Source: Bdellovibrio sp. (GTDB lineage Bacteria > Bdellovibrionota > Bdellovibrionia > Bdellovibrionales > Bdellovibrionaceae). From it: DNA of 64,000 nucleotides. The stretch covers positions 41,498-105,497 of the forward strand of contig JACMRL010000038.1 in assembly GCA_014376435.1 (NCBI GenBank), given 5' to 3'. Within the stretch, counting starts at the first letter, position 1. Each line of letters opens with the position of its first letter. The translations under genes were made by a program, and so were the position numbers. Below, piece by piece: positions 1 to 8,589 of the stretch. Under the pieces are notes generated by a model, which searched no databases, was not told where the DNA came from, and worked only from the letters and a program-made list of their open reading frames with translations.

Positions 1-315
1 GAAGTTGGGCTGCTCTCTTTAGCTGAGCAAGGCGCTAAAATATTTCAAACACGCGCTTGTGCTTCTTGTCACAACGTAGACTCTGCAGCAGTTAAAATTG
101 GTCCATCGCTTTGGAGAAGATGGGGAACTGAAGCAAATGTTGATGGTGAAGCTAAAATTAAATTCGACGAAAATTACGTTCGAGAATCAATTCTGCTTCC
201 GCAAGCCCACATTGCAACGGGATATCCGAAACCATCTCCGATGCCGTCGTTTCAAGGTCAACTTTCAGAATCTCAGTTAGCAGCATTAATTGAATACATT
301 AAAGGTTTAAATTAA
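1..315 (+). CDS. ctaC: Cytochrome c oxidase subunit II, C-terminal part with cytochrome c domain (5'-truncated)
   Basis: This is the 3' end of a gene that begins before the window; frame 1 stays open from base 1 to the TAA at 313-315 (104 residues). It shows a class I cytochrome c fold: CASCH at residues 20-24 is a covalent heme c site (CXXCH), and the Met in the downstream PMPSF stretch is the likely sixth ligand. It is followed after 10 bases by ctaD, so it is read as the heme-c-extended subunit II of a caa3-type oxidase. Such a subunit takes electrons from cytochrome c or the bc1-type complex and passes them via CuA to subunit I. The CuA cupredoxin domain would lie upstream, outside the window. 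The identification rests on position plus the heme motif; a free cytochrome c gene is the alternative. Confidence 0.85.
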   Translation, partial: EVGLLSLAEQGAKIFQTRACASCHNVDSAAVKIGPSLWRRWGTEANVDGEAKIKFDENYVRESILLPQAHIATGYPKPSPMPSFQGQLSESQLAALIEYIKGLN

Positions 316-325
316 GAGGTAAAAA

Positions 326-1930
326 ATGGAACATGTATCAACTGGCAAAAGTTATATCAATGAAGAACCGGGGCTTTTATCGTGGTTCACTTCGCTAGAT
401 CATAAACGCATCGCGATTCTTTATTTCATCTCCGTCTTATTTTTCTTTTTTGTCGGCGGAATCATGGCTTTATTATTAAGACTTGAACTTTTCGCCCCAA
501 ATACGACGGCTAACGTAGGTCAAATTTTAAAAAATGGCGATGTTTATAATCAAGTAATGACCTACCATGGAGCCATCATGGTTTTCATGGTGATCGTTCC
601 CGGAATTCCGGCGATTTTCGGTAACTTCTTTTTACCCTTACAAATCGGCGCAAAAGATGTGGCTTTTCCACGTTTAAATCTACTTAGCTGGTATGTATTT
701 ATGACGGGTGCTTTTTTAGCTGTCTGTACGTTCTTCTTTTCTAAAATCGATACTGGATGGACATTCTATACTCCTTATTCTATTCGTACCGGGACGTCAG
801 TGGTGATGATGGTGGTTGCCGCTTTCATCATGGGAATGAGCTCAATTCTTACGGGCTTAAACTTCATTGTTACGGTTCATAAGTTACGTGCGCCGGGAAT
901 GACTTTCTGGAGAATGCCTTTATTTACCTGGGCGATTTATTCAACGGCGATCATTCAGGTATTAGCGACTCCGGTTTTAGCGATCACGCTGTTATTATTA
1001 GCGATGGAGCGCGTTTTCGGAGTAGGAATCTTTGATCCTAAACTGGGTGGAGACCCGGTTTTATTCCAACATTTTTTCTGGTTCTATTCGCATCCGGCGG
1101 TTTACATCATGATCTTGCCGGCGATGGGAATTATCTCTGAGCTAATCACGACTTACTCGAAAAAAACTATTTTCGGTTACACGGCGATCGCGTACTCTTC
1201 CATCGGTATTGCCGCCGTATCTTTCTTCGTTTGGGGACATCATATGTTTGTGTCGGGCCAATCTGAAGTTGCGGGCATTGTATTTTCGTTTTTAACCATG
1301 CTAGTTGGAGTTCCGACGGCAATTAAAATGTTTAACTGGTTAGCGACTTTATACAAAGGTTCGATTACGTTTTCGGCTCCGATGTTATATGCATTAGGAT
1401 TTTTATTCTTATTCGCAATCGGCGGTATGACGGGTGTCATGCTTGCGGTTACTGCGGTCGATGTTCACTTTCACGATACTTACTTTGTGGTAGCCCATTT
1501 TCACTACGTAATGGTGGGTGGAACATTAATGGCAATCATGGGTGGTATCTATCACTGGTTCCCAAAAATGTTCGGTAAAATGTATAATGAAACTGCGGCG
1601 ATTGTTTCCTGGGTATTTATCTTTGTTGGTTTCAACGTCACTTTCTTTCCGCAATTTATTTTAGGTGCGAAAGGTATGCCCCGTCGTTACTTTGATTACG
1701 TGCCTGAGTACGAACAGTTAAATAAAATTTCAACGGTGGGTTCTTGGTTAATCGCAATCGGTTTCCTAATTAGTTTATACACAATCATTCGTGGTTTAAC
1801 GAGCGGCGAAAAAGCTCCGGCAAATCCATGGGGAGCAAAAACTTTAGAGTGGCATGCTGAATCTCCGCCGATCATGCATAACTTTGAACATGATCCAATC
1901 GTGACTGCGGGGCCTTATGAGTACAAGTAA
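326..1930 (+). CDS. ctaD: Cytochrome c oxidase subunit I (heme-copper oxidase, A2-like)
   Basis: This is the catalytic core of the aa3/caa3 oxidase, an inner-membrane, proton-pumping O2 reductase of 534 residues with about 12 membrane helices. The start is preceded by AAGAGG. Ligands are visible: His81 (low-spin heme a), His256, His305 and His306 (CuB), Tyr260 (the Tyr cross-linked to a CuB His), and His391 and His393 in the HFHYVMVGG stretch (heme a3 and heme a). The helix VI motif reads YSHPAVY instead of the usual GHPEVY. The D-channel Glu is absent and a Tyr-Ser pair stands beside it, as described for A2-type oxidases of the Thermus/Rhodothermus caa3 kind. The gene lies in the order ctaC-ctaD-ctaE-ctaF-ctaB, and its last 14 bases overlap ctaE. 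Function is secure; the A2 class is inferred from the motif. Confidence 0.97.
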   Translation: MEHVSTGKSYINEEPGLLSWFTSLDHKRIAILYFISVLFFFFVGGIMALLLRLELFAPNTTANVGQILKNGDVYNQVMTYHGAIMVFMVIVPGIPAIFGNFFLPLQIGAKDVAFPRLNLLSWYVFMTGAFLAVCTFFFSKIDTGWTFYTPYSIRTGTSVVMMVVAAFIMGMSSILTGLNFIVTVHKLRAPGMTFWRMPLFTWAIYSTAIIQVLATPVLAITLLLLAMERVFGVGIFDPKLGGDPVLFQHFFWFYSHPAVYIMILPAMGIISELITTYSKKTIFGYTAIAYSSIGIAAVSFFVWGHHMFVSGQSEVAGIVFSFLTMLVGVPTAIKMFNWLATLYKGSITFSAPMLYALGFLFLFAIGGMTGVMLAVTAVDVHFHDTYFVVAHFHYVMVGGTLMAIMGGIYHWFPKMFGKMYNETAAIVSWVFIFVGFNVTFFPQFILGAKGMPRRYFDYVPEYEQLNKISTVGSWLIAIGFLISLYTIIRGLTSGEKAPANPWGAKTLEWHAESPPIMHNFEHDPIVTAGPYEYK

Positions 1931-2573
1931 GCTAATCAACGGAGTTCCAGTCGCGTCTCATTTTCGCGATGGGGCTCATCAATATGCAGCAAACAAAGAG
2001 GGTCTTTGGCTGTTCATGGTGACCGAGATTTTAATGTTCGGCGGTTTATTTGTCGGTTATGTAATTTTTCACTCGATCTATCCAGAAATGTTTGCCGAAG
2101 GTGCGAAGTATCTTGATTGGAGATTAGGTTTTGTAAATACGCTAGTTTTAATTTTCTCTTCATTTACGATGGCGTTGGGTATTTATTTTATTCAAGTGAA
2201 GCAAAATAAAAAAGCAACGATTGCATTAGCGATTACGGTTATTTGCGGCGCTATTTTTATGGCGATTAAGTATTTCGAGTACACTCATAAGTTTCACCTT
2301 GGTTTATATCCGGGCCGTTATTTACACATGCACGAAGGAACTCCGGAACACGCTAATTTAGGTATGTACTTTGGTTTTTACTATTGTATGTCGGGTCTTC
2401 ACGGTATTCACGTTCTGATCGGAATGGGTTTAATTGTTTGGGTGATCATTAAAAATATGCGCGGAGATTTTAACGAAAAGTATTTTACGCCCGTCGAAGG
2501 TGTCGGAATTTTCTGGCATATCATCGATTTAATTTGGATCTTTTTATTTCCATTACTTTATTTGGTCGGGTAG
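1917..2573 (+). CDS. ctaE: Cytochrome c oxidase subunit III
   Basis: Subunit III of the heme-copper oxidase, 218 residues with about five to six membrane helices. It sits next to subunit I and stabilises proton pumping. The N-terminal region ([19 protein letters not shown]) and the later helix with [12 protein letters not shown] followed by a histidine-containing last helix ([17 protein letters not shown]) are typical of the family. The ATG lies inside the end of ctaD, a 14-base overlap that implies translational coupling. The length is close to the short bacterial form rather than the 260-residue mitochondrial form. Confidence 0.95.
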   Translation: MSTSKLINGVPVASHFRDGAHQYAANKEGLWLFMVTEILMFGGLFVGYVIFHSIYPEMFAEGAKYLDWRLGFVNTLVLIFSSFTMALGIYFIQVKQNKKATIALAITVICGAIFMAIKYFEYTHKFHLGLYPGRYLHMHEGTPEHANLGMYFGFYYCMSGLHGIHVLIGMGLIVWVIIKNMRGDFNEKYFTPVEGVGIFWHIIDLIWIFLFPLLYLVG

Positions 2574-2581
2574 GAGAAATT

Positions 2582-2938
2582 ATGGCAAGTAATCACGACA
2601 CTCAATCACATGATAATCACTCAGCGCATGCGCACGATGAACATCACATCATGCCTTTAAGTACGTATTTAAAAGTAGCGGGGGCTTTGTTCCTTCTTAC
2701 TTTTTTAACGGTTGGTGCGCACGCCCTGCGTGAACACTTCGAACCATTTGCGGCGATCATCGCATTTTCGATTGCGGCAGTAAAAGCTTACCTAGTGATG
2801 GCTTGGTTCATGCATTTAAAATATGATGTACCTTCAAACCGCATCATCTTCGCAACAGGATTTATTTTCTTAGCGCTTTTATTCGGAATTTGTATGTTAG
2901 ATATCTATACTCGTGTCTTTCAAGGACCTGTTCTTTAG
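2582..2938 (+). CDS. ctaF: Cytochrome c oxidase subunit IV (prokaryotic type)
   Basis: A 118-residue small subunit with a His/Asp-rich cytoplasmic N-terminus (HDTQSHDNHSAHAHDEHH), followed by three membrane helices. That is the pattern of the prokaryotic COX4 (CyoD/CtaF-like) family that accompanies subunit III. I place the start at the ATG at 2582, directly after TAGGAGA at 2571-2577, rather than at an upstream in-frame ATG at 2534 inside ctaE. The gene begins 8 bases after the ctaE stop and its end overlaps ctaB by 26 bases. The histidine-rich tail could bind metal, but this is speculation. Confidence 0.88.
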   Translation: MASNHDTQSHDNHSAHAHDEHHIMPLSTYLKVAGALFLLTFLTVGAHALREHFEPFAAIIAFSIAAVKAYLVMAWFMHLKYDVPSNRIIFATGFIFLALLFGICMLDIYTRVFQGPVL

Positions 2939-3821
2939 TTTTGTGTTTAAAACCTACAGCAGTCTGACAAAATTCGGAATTGTGATTTTTGTTTTGCTAG
3001 CCGGTCTTGCCGGCTATGCGACCAGTTTTGAGATTGAGCAGGCTTTTCAGTGGAGACATTTGCTGTGGTTCGTAGGTGGTCTTTACTTTCTTAGCTCGGG
3101 TAGCCTGGCCCTGAATCAGGTTCAAGAATATAAGTTAGATCAAAAAATGCCCCGTACACAAAATCGTCCGATCGCTAGTGGGAAAATTAAACCTGCCGCG
3201 GGCCTAATTTTATCTTTAGCGATGATATTTTCGGGCACAGGAATGATGTACGAACTTTCACCGATGGCGGGTCACTTGTCGCTGGTGTCCGTACTTTTTT
3301 ATAACGTGTTTTATACAATGTACTGGAAACCGAAATGGATCTTTGCGGCAGTTCCGGGCGCAATTCCGGGAGCGTTGCCGATCACGATTGGGTATGCAGT
3401 AAATAATTCTAATATTTTAAATTCTGATTCAGTTTATTTATTTCTGATCATGTTTTTATGGCAGATGCCGCACTTCTGGACGTTGGCGATCAAATATAAA
3501 GAAGATTACCGGTTAGGTGGTATTCCGACTTTACCAACGGCGCTGGGAGTTCATAAAACTTTATTTCATGTAGGGCTTTATACTTTTACTTACGCGGGTG
3601 TGGCGATTGCTTCGCCGTTTTTCTTACACTCCAGCTGGTTTTTTGCGGCTTTAGTATTTCCGTTTGCATTTATGTTATTAAAAGAATTTTTTCGCGTTTA
3701 TAAATCGGATGCGCAAGAAAGATGGTTTGCTTTTTTTATGTGGACCAACATTAGCATGTTAGTTTTTGTGTTTGTTCCGGCCATCGATAAATGGAGCTTT
3801 CTATTTTTTGACCGCGGCTAA
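2913..3821 (+). CDS. ctaB: Protoheme IX farnesyltransferase (heme O synthase)
   Basis: A UbiA-family prenyltransferase of 302 residues with about eight to nine membrane helices. It attaches farnesyl to heme b to give heme O, the precursor of the heme A used by the oxidase encoded just upstream. The first Asp-rich-type motif is present as NQVQEYKLDQKMPRTQNRPI, with the MPRT..RP signature of CtaB/CyoE; the canonical leading ND is NQ here. The start is a GTG inside the end of ctaF (26-base overlap); an in-frame GTG at 2943 is an alternative. No heme A synthase (ctaA) is present in the window. The 3' end overlaps the convergent maleylacetoacetate isomerase gene by 4 bases. Confidence 0.93.
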   Translation: MSFKDLFFSFVFKTYSSLTKFGIVIFVLLAGLAGYATSFEIEQAFQWRHLLWFVGGLYFLSSGSLALNQVQEYKLDQKMPRTQNRPIASGKIKPAAGLILSLAMIFSGTGMMYELSPMAGHLSLVSVLFYNVFYTMYWKPKWIFAAVPGAIPGALPITIGYAVNNSNILNSDSVYLFLIMFLWQMPHFWTLAIKYKEDYRLGGIPTLPTALGVHKTLFHVGLYTFTYAGVAIASPFFLHSSWFFAALVFPFAFMLLKEFFRVYKSDAQERWFAFFMWTNISMLVFVFVPAIDKWSFLFFDRG

Positions 3822-4477
3822 CTAAGCTTCAACTCTGCCGGGGTGTCGATTTGGCGGTACGGGTGCGCCTTGATGAATGCTTCGTGCTTGATGCAATTCT
3901 CGTTAATGCGATTAAGTGTTTCAAATCTTGAAATATCAAAACCGAAGCGGGCGGCTGCAAAAATTTGTGGTACCACAAATAGATCGGCGGCCGTGATTTC
4001 ATTTCCGAAACAGAAATTTTTAGCGGTCGATTCGATTATTTTTTCAATCGCCGCGAAACCTTTTTCACTCCACATCTGTGCCCATCGGTTTTTGTCTTCT
4101 TGTGAATAACCGTGAGTTTTTTCTAAGTACTGCATTACTTTTAAATTTTGTAATGGATGGATATCTGAATTTACGTTTTCGCAAACTTGTCTGACTTTTG
4201 CTCTTAAAAATATATCTGCAGGACGTAATTGATAAGTATCAGGAAAGGCTTCATCTAAATATTCAAGGATGGCGACACTTTGTGAAATCACTTTTCCATC
4301 ATCCGATAATGTTGGTAAACCACCGATCGGATTTAATTTTCGGTATTCAGCAGAGTTTTGTTCTCCGCCATTACTTAATAGATGAATCGCTTTGTAATCG
4401 AACTTAAGGTTTTTCAAGTGCAGAGCGATGCGTATGCGATAAGAAGTTGAGCTACGAAAATAATTATAAAGCGTCAT
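3818..4477 (-). CDS. maiA: Maleylacetoacetate isomerase (zeta-class glutathione S-transferase)
   Basis: A 219-residue cytosolic GST-fold protein. The N-terminal thioredoxin-like half carries SSTSYRIRIALHLKNL, the zeta-class active-site signature (normally SSxSxRVRIAL), followed by NPIGGLPTL and SQSVAILEYLDE, the glutathione-binding turn. The all-helical C-terminal half starts near residue 90. The family isomerises maleylacetoacetate to fumarylacetoacetate in tyrosine breakdown. A fumarylacetoacetate hydrolase-family gene lies 680 bases away on the other strand, which fits that pathway although they are not one operon. The gene is convergent with ctaB (4-base overlap). Confidence 0.9.
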   Translation of the reverse strand: MTLYNYFRSSTSYRIRIALHLKNLKFDYKAIHLLSNGGEQNSAEYRKLNPIGGLPTLSDDGKVISQSVAILEYLDEAFPDTYQLRPADIFLRAKVRQVCENVNSDIHPLQNLKVMQYLEKTHGYSQEDKNRWAQMWSEKGFAAIEKIIESTAKNFCFGNEITAADLFVVPQIFAAARFGFDISRFETLNRINENCIKHEAFIKAHPYRQIDTPAELKLS

Positions 4478-4584
4478 AACTCATGTTAAACCAGGTTAGA
4501 CGTATTCTCCACATATTGCTGCAATGGGTCTACTAGTCTTTGTCCTGAACTCTTGGTAAAGTTTTGCTTACACAGGAGATCTTT

Positions 4585-5148
4585 ATGAATAAAATTATCG
4601 CAATCGGTATACTGCTTTTGTCTGCAACTGTTTTCGCTCAGAAAAATTCACCAAATATTTCTTATTCAATGCCGGCTTTAGAAGTCGGTTTTAAATGGAA
4701 TACGATGGATATTAGCGGCGCGACTTCGAACAAACAAGAAATCGGCTTTCAATTAGGTGGATCTACGGTGTTAAACTTAACTCCAAGCATTGGTCTAAAA
4801 ACAGGTTTGTTCTACTCAGAAAGACCATTCCGCTCTGAAACATTAGGAATCGAAACGAAAGGTAAATTAACTTACGTAGAAGTGCCGGTCTTCTTTATGT
4901 TAAAATTTGAAGAGTACGCAGGAATCTACTTAGGTCCATCATTAGCGATTAAAATGGGTGATGAAGTAAATAGAGGTTCGTTATCTGAAATCAAAAGTAC
5001 AATTATTCCGATCACAATCGGCGCACAGTTTAAATTTACTCCAAGTTTAGGCATCAATATCTTTTTCGAAAACACTTCGGGCGATTTAGCTAAAGGTCTT
5101 TCGAATTCTCGCGCGGCGGGCGTTAACTTAATGATCGCTTTTGACTAG
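4585..5148 (+). CDS. Outer-membrane beta-barrel (porin-like) protein
   Basis: A 187-residue secreted protein. MNKIIAIGILLLSATVFA is a signal peptide ending before Gln. The mature part has alternating hydrophobic/polar strands, Gly-rich turns (QLGGSTVLNLTPSIGLKTGLFYSE) and a final strand ending in a hydrophobic Phe-Asp, as in small 8-stranded barrels of the OMP_b-brl class. I chose the ATG at 4585 because CAGGAGAT lies just upstream; an in-frame TTG at 4564 would spoil the signal peptide. It may be transcribed with the next gene, which starts 8 bases after its stop. The exact role is unknown. Confidence 0.75.
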   Translation: MNKIIAIGILLLSATVFAQKNSPNISYSMPALEVGFKWNTMDISGATSNKQEIGFQLGGSTVLNLTPSIGLKTGLFYSERPFRSETLGIETKGKLTYVEVPVFFMLKFEEYAGIYLGPSLAIKMGDEVNRGSLSEIKSTIIPITIGAQFKFTPSLGINIFFENTSGDLAKGLSNSRAAGVNLMIAFD

Positions 5149-5156
5149 GACTCTTT

Positions 5157-6140
5157 ATGAAATTAGGAACCTTAAAATCAAAATCTCTTGATGGCGAACT
5201 AGTTGTTATTGCGAAAGATTTAAAATCCTTTGTGCGCGCTAGTGCGGTGGTTCCTTCAATGCGTGAAGCCGTTGAGAAATGGTCCAGCGTAGAACCCTTA
5301 TTAAAAAAAATATCTGATGACTTAAATACCGGAAAACTAAGTAACGCTGAAAAAGTAACGGATGAAAAAATATTTCATTCAGCGTTACCGCGTACTTGGT
5401 TATTTGCAGATGGCTCTGCCTTTATTCACCATATTAAATTGGTGCGTAAAGCCCGTAATGCCGAAGTGCCAGAGACTTTATTGACTGTGCCTTTGATGTA
5501 CCAAGCCGAGAGCGGCCGTTTCTTAGCTCCACTGGATGAGATTCCACAAGTGGATTTCGCGCACGGAACTGATTTTGAAGCCGAAGTGGGCGTGATTACT
5601 GATCATGTACCAATGGGCGTATCTGCTGAAAAAGCATTATCACATATTAAACTAATTGTTTTAATTAACGACGTTTCTTTGCGTGGACTTATCCCGGGTG
5701 AACTAGCGCAGGGTTTTGGTTTTTTTCAAAGTAAACCGAACAAAGCTTTATCTCCGGTTGCCTTAACGATTGATGAATTAGGTGAGCACTGGAAAAACGG
5801 TCGCGTAGAATTGCCTTTAGACGTTCGCTACAACGGTGAATTTTTCGGTAAAGCAAATGCTAAAGAAATGCATTTTCACTTCGGACAATTAATTGCCCAC
5901 GCGGCAAAAACCCGCGATCTAGCGGCGGGAACATTAATCGGCAGTGGTACGGTTGCCAATGAAGACCCAACGGTGGGTTCAAGCTGTTTAGCGGAGAAGC
6001 GCACGCTGGAACAAATTAACGATGGTAAAATTTCGACTCCATTTATGAAAGAAAACGATACCATCGAAATCGAGATGAAGAATTCAAAGGGTGAGAGCTT
6101 ATTTGGCCGTATTTTTCAAAAGGTAAAAAAAGCCGAATAA
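5157..6140 (+). CDS. Fumarylacetoacetate hydrolase family protein
   Basis: A 327-residue cytosolic enzyme with a short N-terminal FAA-type cap domain (about residues 1-75) and a C-terminal FAH catalytic domain. Acidic metal ligands are visible in GTDFEAEVGVITDHVP, and GFGFFQSKPNKALSPVALT plus GSGTVANEDP are hallmark stretches of the family. Members cleave C-C bonds in acylpyruvates or fumarylacetoacetate. With maleylacetoacetate isomerase nearby, fumarylacetoacetate is the most attractive substrate, giving fumarate and acetoacetate from tyrosine. Other beta-diketone hydrolases of the family cannot be excluded. The ATG follows TAGGA with only an 8-base gap from the upstream gene, so co-transcription is likely. 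Confidence 0.85.
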   Translation: MKLGTLKSKSLDGELVVIAKDLKSFVRASAVVPSMREAVEKWSSVEPLLKKISDDLNTGKLSNAEKVTDEKIFHSALPRTWLFADGSAFIHHIKLVRKARNAEVPETLLTVPLMYQAESGRFLAPLDEIPQVDFAHGTDFEAEVGVITDHVPMGVSAEKALSHIKLIVLINDVSLRGLIPGELAQGFGFFQSKPNKALSPVALTIDELGEHWKNGRVELPLDVRYNGEFFGKANAKEMHFHFGQLIAHAAKTRDLAAGTLIGSGTVANEDPTVGSSCLAEKRTLEQINDGKISTPFMKENDTIEIEMKNSKGESLFGRIFQKVKKAE

Positions 6141-6156
6141 TTAATTCGGTGATTGC

Positions 6157-7053
6157 ATGAAAAATTATTTTGTTTATCCACAGTTTTATTCAGATTCAAA
6201 AAAGCTAAGACAAGAGTTTGTCGACAATTTTAAAAACGCTAAAGCGACTGATGCGAAGCGCTTTGTGTGGGATTACTGGTACGACGAAGACCAGTATCAT
6301 TTAATTCGCACTCCCGCGTTTTATTATTTCTCTAAAAAATTATATCAAGATTTTCATTCACACTTGGTGCAATGGGGCCGCGAAAATTTAGGTTGCCACG
6401 ATATTTCGCCTCCGTGGTTGAGTTATTATGTAGATGGGTGTTACCAAAATTTGCATTCAGATGTTCCGCATGGACCATGGGCCTTTGTTTATTCATTAAC
6501 GCCTAATCAAAAAGAATTTCGTGGCGGCGAGACCTTAATTTTGAAAGAAAAAACTCTAAATTACTGGTCTGATTTCAACGAGCAAAAAAAATATGAATAT
6601 AAAAGCTTTGTTGAATTAATTCCTTCGAAGATGAATCAGTTGATTGTGTTTGATCCACGATTTCCGCATGGAGTAAGCGAAGTAAAGGGTACTCGCGATC
6701 CTTTGAAGGCTCGCTTAGTTGTACATGGTTGGTTTGTGAACCCAAGACCTTACGTCGTTGGTGGATTGAAAACGGCGCAAGTGCAAAAAGCGTTAGACGG
6801 AGCTTTCGCTCAACTAAGCAATGTACTTTCTAAAATTGAATTACTGAATGGTACGGTATCGCTTCGTTTGCAAGTTAGTCCGCAAGGGCACGTGCAGCAG
6901 TTGAAATTATTAACCAGTACTTTGAAATCGCTTTCGTCTGTTCAGGCTGATGAAAAGTACTTGCTTAAAGAGCTTAAACAGATTTTCGCTAGTTCGATTT
7001 TTCCGAAAACAAGCCAGGCATCGTCGATCACGATTCCGCTCATGTTTAAATAA
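6157..7053 (+). CDS. 2OG-Fe(II) oxygenase domain fused to a TonB/AgmX-like C-terminal domain
   Basis: A 298-residue protein with two readable parts. Residues about 80-195 form a double-stranded beta-helix dioxygenase: His100 and Asp102 (LHSD), His171 (FPHGV) and Arg186 (ARLVVHGWF) match the HxD...H iron triad and the 2-oxoglutarate-binding Arg of prolyl-4-hydroxylase-like enzymes. Residues about 230-298 read GTVSLRLQVSPQGHVQQLKL, then STL and FP, ending ITIPLMF. That is the pattern of the TonB C-terminal / AgmX-PglI C-terminal domain normally found in periplasmic energy-transducing or motility proteins. No signal peptide or membrane anchor is visible, so the TonB-like part would be cytosolic. 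The substrate is unknown. It sits 7 bases upstream of oxyR, suggesting an oxidative-stress context. Confidence 0.78.
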   Translation: MKNYFVYPQFYSDSKKLRQEFVDNFKNAKATDAKRFVWDYWYDEDQYHLIRTPAFYYFSKKLYQDFHSHLVQWGRENLGCHDISPPWLSYYVDGCYQNLHSDVPHGPWAFVYSLTPNQKEFRGGETLILKEKTLNYWSDFNEQKKYEYKSFVELIPSKMNQLIVFDPRFPHGVSEVKGTRDPLKARLVVHGWFVNPRPYVVGGLKTAQVQKALDGAFAQLSNVLSKIELLNGTVSLRLQVSPQGHVQQLKLLTSTLKSLSSVQADEKYLLKELKQIFASSIFPKTSQASSITIPLMFK

Positions 7054-7060
7054 GGAAGTT

Positions 7061-8017
7061 ATGACGTTGACGCAGTTAAATTATATCGTGGCCGTTGACC
7101 GATTCAAAAATTTTGGTCAGGCCGCCCATAGTTGCGCAGTAACTCAACCCACTTTGAGTATGCAAATTCAAAAATTAGAAGCCGCGATCGGTTTAATTTT
7201 ATTTGATCGCTCTGAGCAGCCGATCAAAACGACGAAAGCCGGTGAAGCGCTAATTAAGCAAGCAAAAGTCATTTTGCGCGAAGCCGCTAAATTTAACGAA
7301 TTAGTGATTGAAGATAAAGATGAAACCAGAGGAGAAATTCGCATCGGGGTTATTCCGACTTTGGCTCCGTATTTAATGCCTTTATTCTTAAAAGACTTCA
7401 TGAAGCAGAATCCAAATTTACGGGTAGTGGTTGAAGAACTACAAACATCACAGATTTTAGAAAAGCTCGATGATTCAGATTTAGATATTGGTTTACTAGT
7501 TACGCCCATCGAACATGAAGGTTTAAAATCAGAACCTATTTTCTACGAGCCTTTTTTAGCTTATGTTTCTGAGAAATCAAATTTGGCTAAATTTGCCAAA
7601 GTTGAACAAAAAGATTTAAACTCGAATGAACTTTGGCTTTTGACGGACGGTCACTGTTTTCGTGAGCAATCATTATTACTTTGTAAAAACCGTAAAAAGA
7701 CGTCTGATCTGAATAAACAACTTCTATTCGAGAGCGGAAGCTTAGAAACTTTGAAAAAAATGATCGATCAAGAAAGCGGTTTTACTTTATTACCGTTTTT
7801 AGCAACGATGGACATGAAAACTTCAAAGCGATTAAAAGAATTTACTAATCCAGTTCCTTCACGCGAAGTCAGCGTGATTTACAATCAGCACTATCGAAAA
7901 GATAAACTTAAAGCGAACCTGATTGAAACGATCCAAAAACATTTACCCAAAGAAGTGGCTAGGTCTACGACAAAATCAGTTCAAGTCATTGATCTGCCCT
8001 CGGGACATCAAGTTTGA
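7061..8017 (+). CDS. oxyR: LysR-family hydrogen peroxide sensor/regulator OxyR
   Basis: A 318-residue LysR-type regulator. The N-terminal winged helix is plain (LNYIVAVDRFKNFGQAAHSCAVTQPTLSMQIQKLE). The effector domain contains LTDGHCFREQSLLLC, with Cys199 and Cys208 nine residues apart. This is the same motif and numbering as the redox switch of E. coli OxyR, where the two cysteines form a disulfide with H2O2. I place the start at the ATG at 7061 after AAGGAAG; an upstream in-frame start at 6950 lies inside the previous gene. It likely belongs with the upstream oxygenase and the downstream gene, whose TTG start overlaps its stop. Likely targets nearby include the OsmC-family and Lon genes, but no binding site was identified. 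Confidence 0.9.
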   Translation: MTLTQLNYIVAVDRFKNFGQAAHSCAVTQPTLSMQIQKLEAAIGLILFDRSEQPIKTTKAGEALIKQAKVILREAAKFNELVIEDKDETRGEIRIGVIPTLAPYLMPLFLKDFMKQNPNLRVVVEELQTSQILEKLDDSDLDIGLLVTPIEHEGLKSEPIFYEPFLAYVSEKSNLAKFAKVEQKDLNSNELWLLTDGHCFREQSLLLCKNRKKTSDLNKQLLFESGSLETLKKMIDQESGFTLLPFLATMDMKTSKRLKEFTNPVPSREVSVIYNQHYRKDKLKANLIETIQKHLPKEVARSTTKSVQVIDLPSGHQV

Positions 8018-8589
8018 GTATTTTTGTAGAGTTTTCACAAAAATACAAAACTCCACGGCAAGTTCAGCGCTTTATTAGTTCATTGAAGTATAATGAATCC
8101 GATTCAATTCAATCGGCTAAGCGCGGCTTAAAAAGTAAATGCGTCCACTGTCTTGAAGGTGCATTTATCGCCGCTGCTATTTTAGAGCACCGAGGTTATC
8201 CACCTTTAGTAATGAGCTTAGAAAGTTTAGATAATCTTGATCACGTGATGTTCGTTTTTAAAGAAAAAGGTCTTTGGGGCGCGGTAGCGCAATCTAGTGA
8301 CCGGGGTTTACGTGGTCGCGCGCCTTTTTACCATAGTTTAAAAGCGCTCGCGATGAGTTACTTCGATCCGTATATTGATAAAACGGGTTGTATCACCGCC
8401 TATCAAGTCGCAAATTTAAATAATATTAAAGCCGATTGGCGCTCAAGCGATCGTAACGTTAAAAAAGCCGAAGATTATTTAATTAAAATTCGGCACATTA
8501 AAATTCCGTACAATAAAAAAAGGCATCACAAATTTCGTGATTTTTGTATAGCGAACAAGATTTTAGCTCGCCATAAAAATTGGTGGTAA
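8014..8589 (+). CDS. Transglutaminase-like (cysteine-protease-fold) protein
   Basis: A 191-residue protein starting at a TTG that overlaps the oxyR stop (TTGA). KCVHCLEGAFIAAAILEHRG places a Cys at the head of a helix, DHVMFVFKEKGLWGAVAQSS supplies a His and a strand, and SYFDPYID an acidic residue. This Cys-His-Asp order is that of transglutaminase/papain-fold enzymes, and the spacing resembles a small bacterial family annotated as transglutaminase-like. The C-terminus is Lys/Arg-rich (KKRHHKFRDF). No signal peptide, so it is cytosolic. The substrate is unknown; it could process a peptide or small molecule. Close coupling to oxyR suggests joint expression. Confidence 0.6.
   Translation: MSIFVEFSQKYKTPRQVQRFISSLKYNESDSIQSAKRGLKSKCVHCLEGAFIAAAILEHRGYPPLVMSLESLDNLDHVMFVFKEKGLWGAVAQSSDRGLRGRAPFYHSLKALAMSYFDPYIDKTGCITAYQVANLNNIKADWRSSDRNVKKAEDYLIKIRHIKIPYNKKRHHKFRDFCIANKILARHKNWW

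Noticed and set aside
98..280. 60-codon plus-strand frame at the left end
   Set aside because: It lies in another frame of the cytochrome c domain of ctaC, whose heme motif is clear in frame 1.
3818..6140. A tyrosine degradation operon of maiA and fahA
   Set aside because: The genes are on opposite strands with a barrel gene between, and the FAH-family enzyme could have another substrate; only the functional link is kept.
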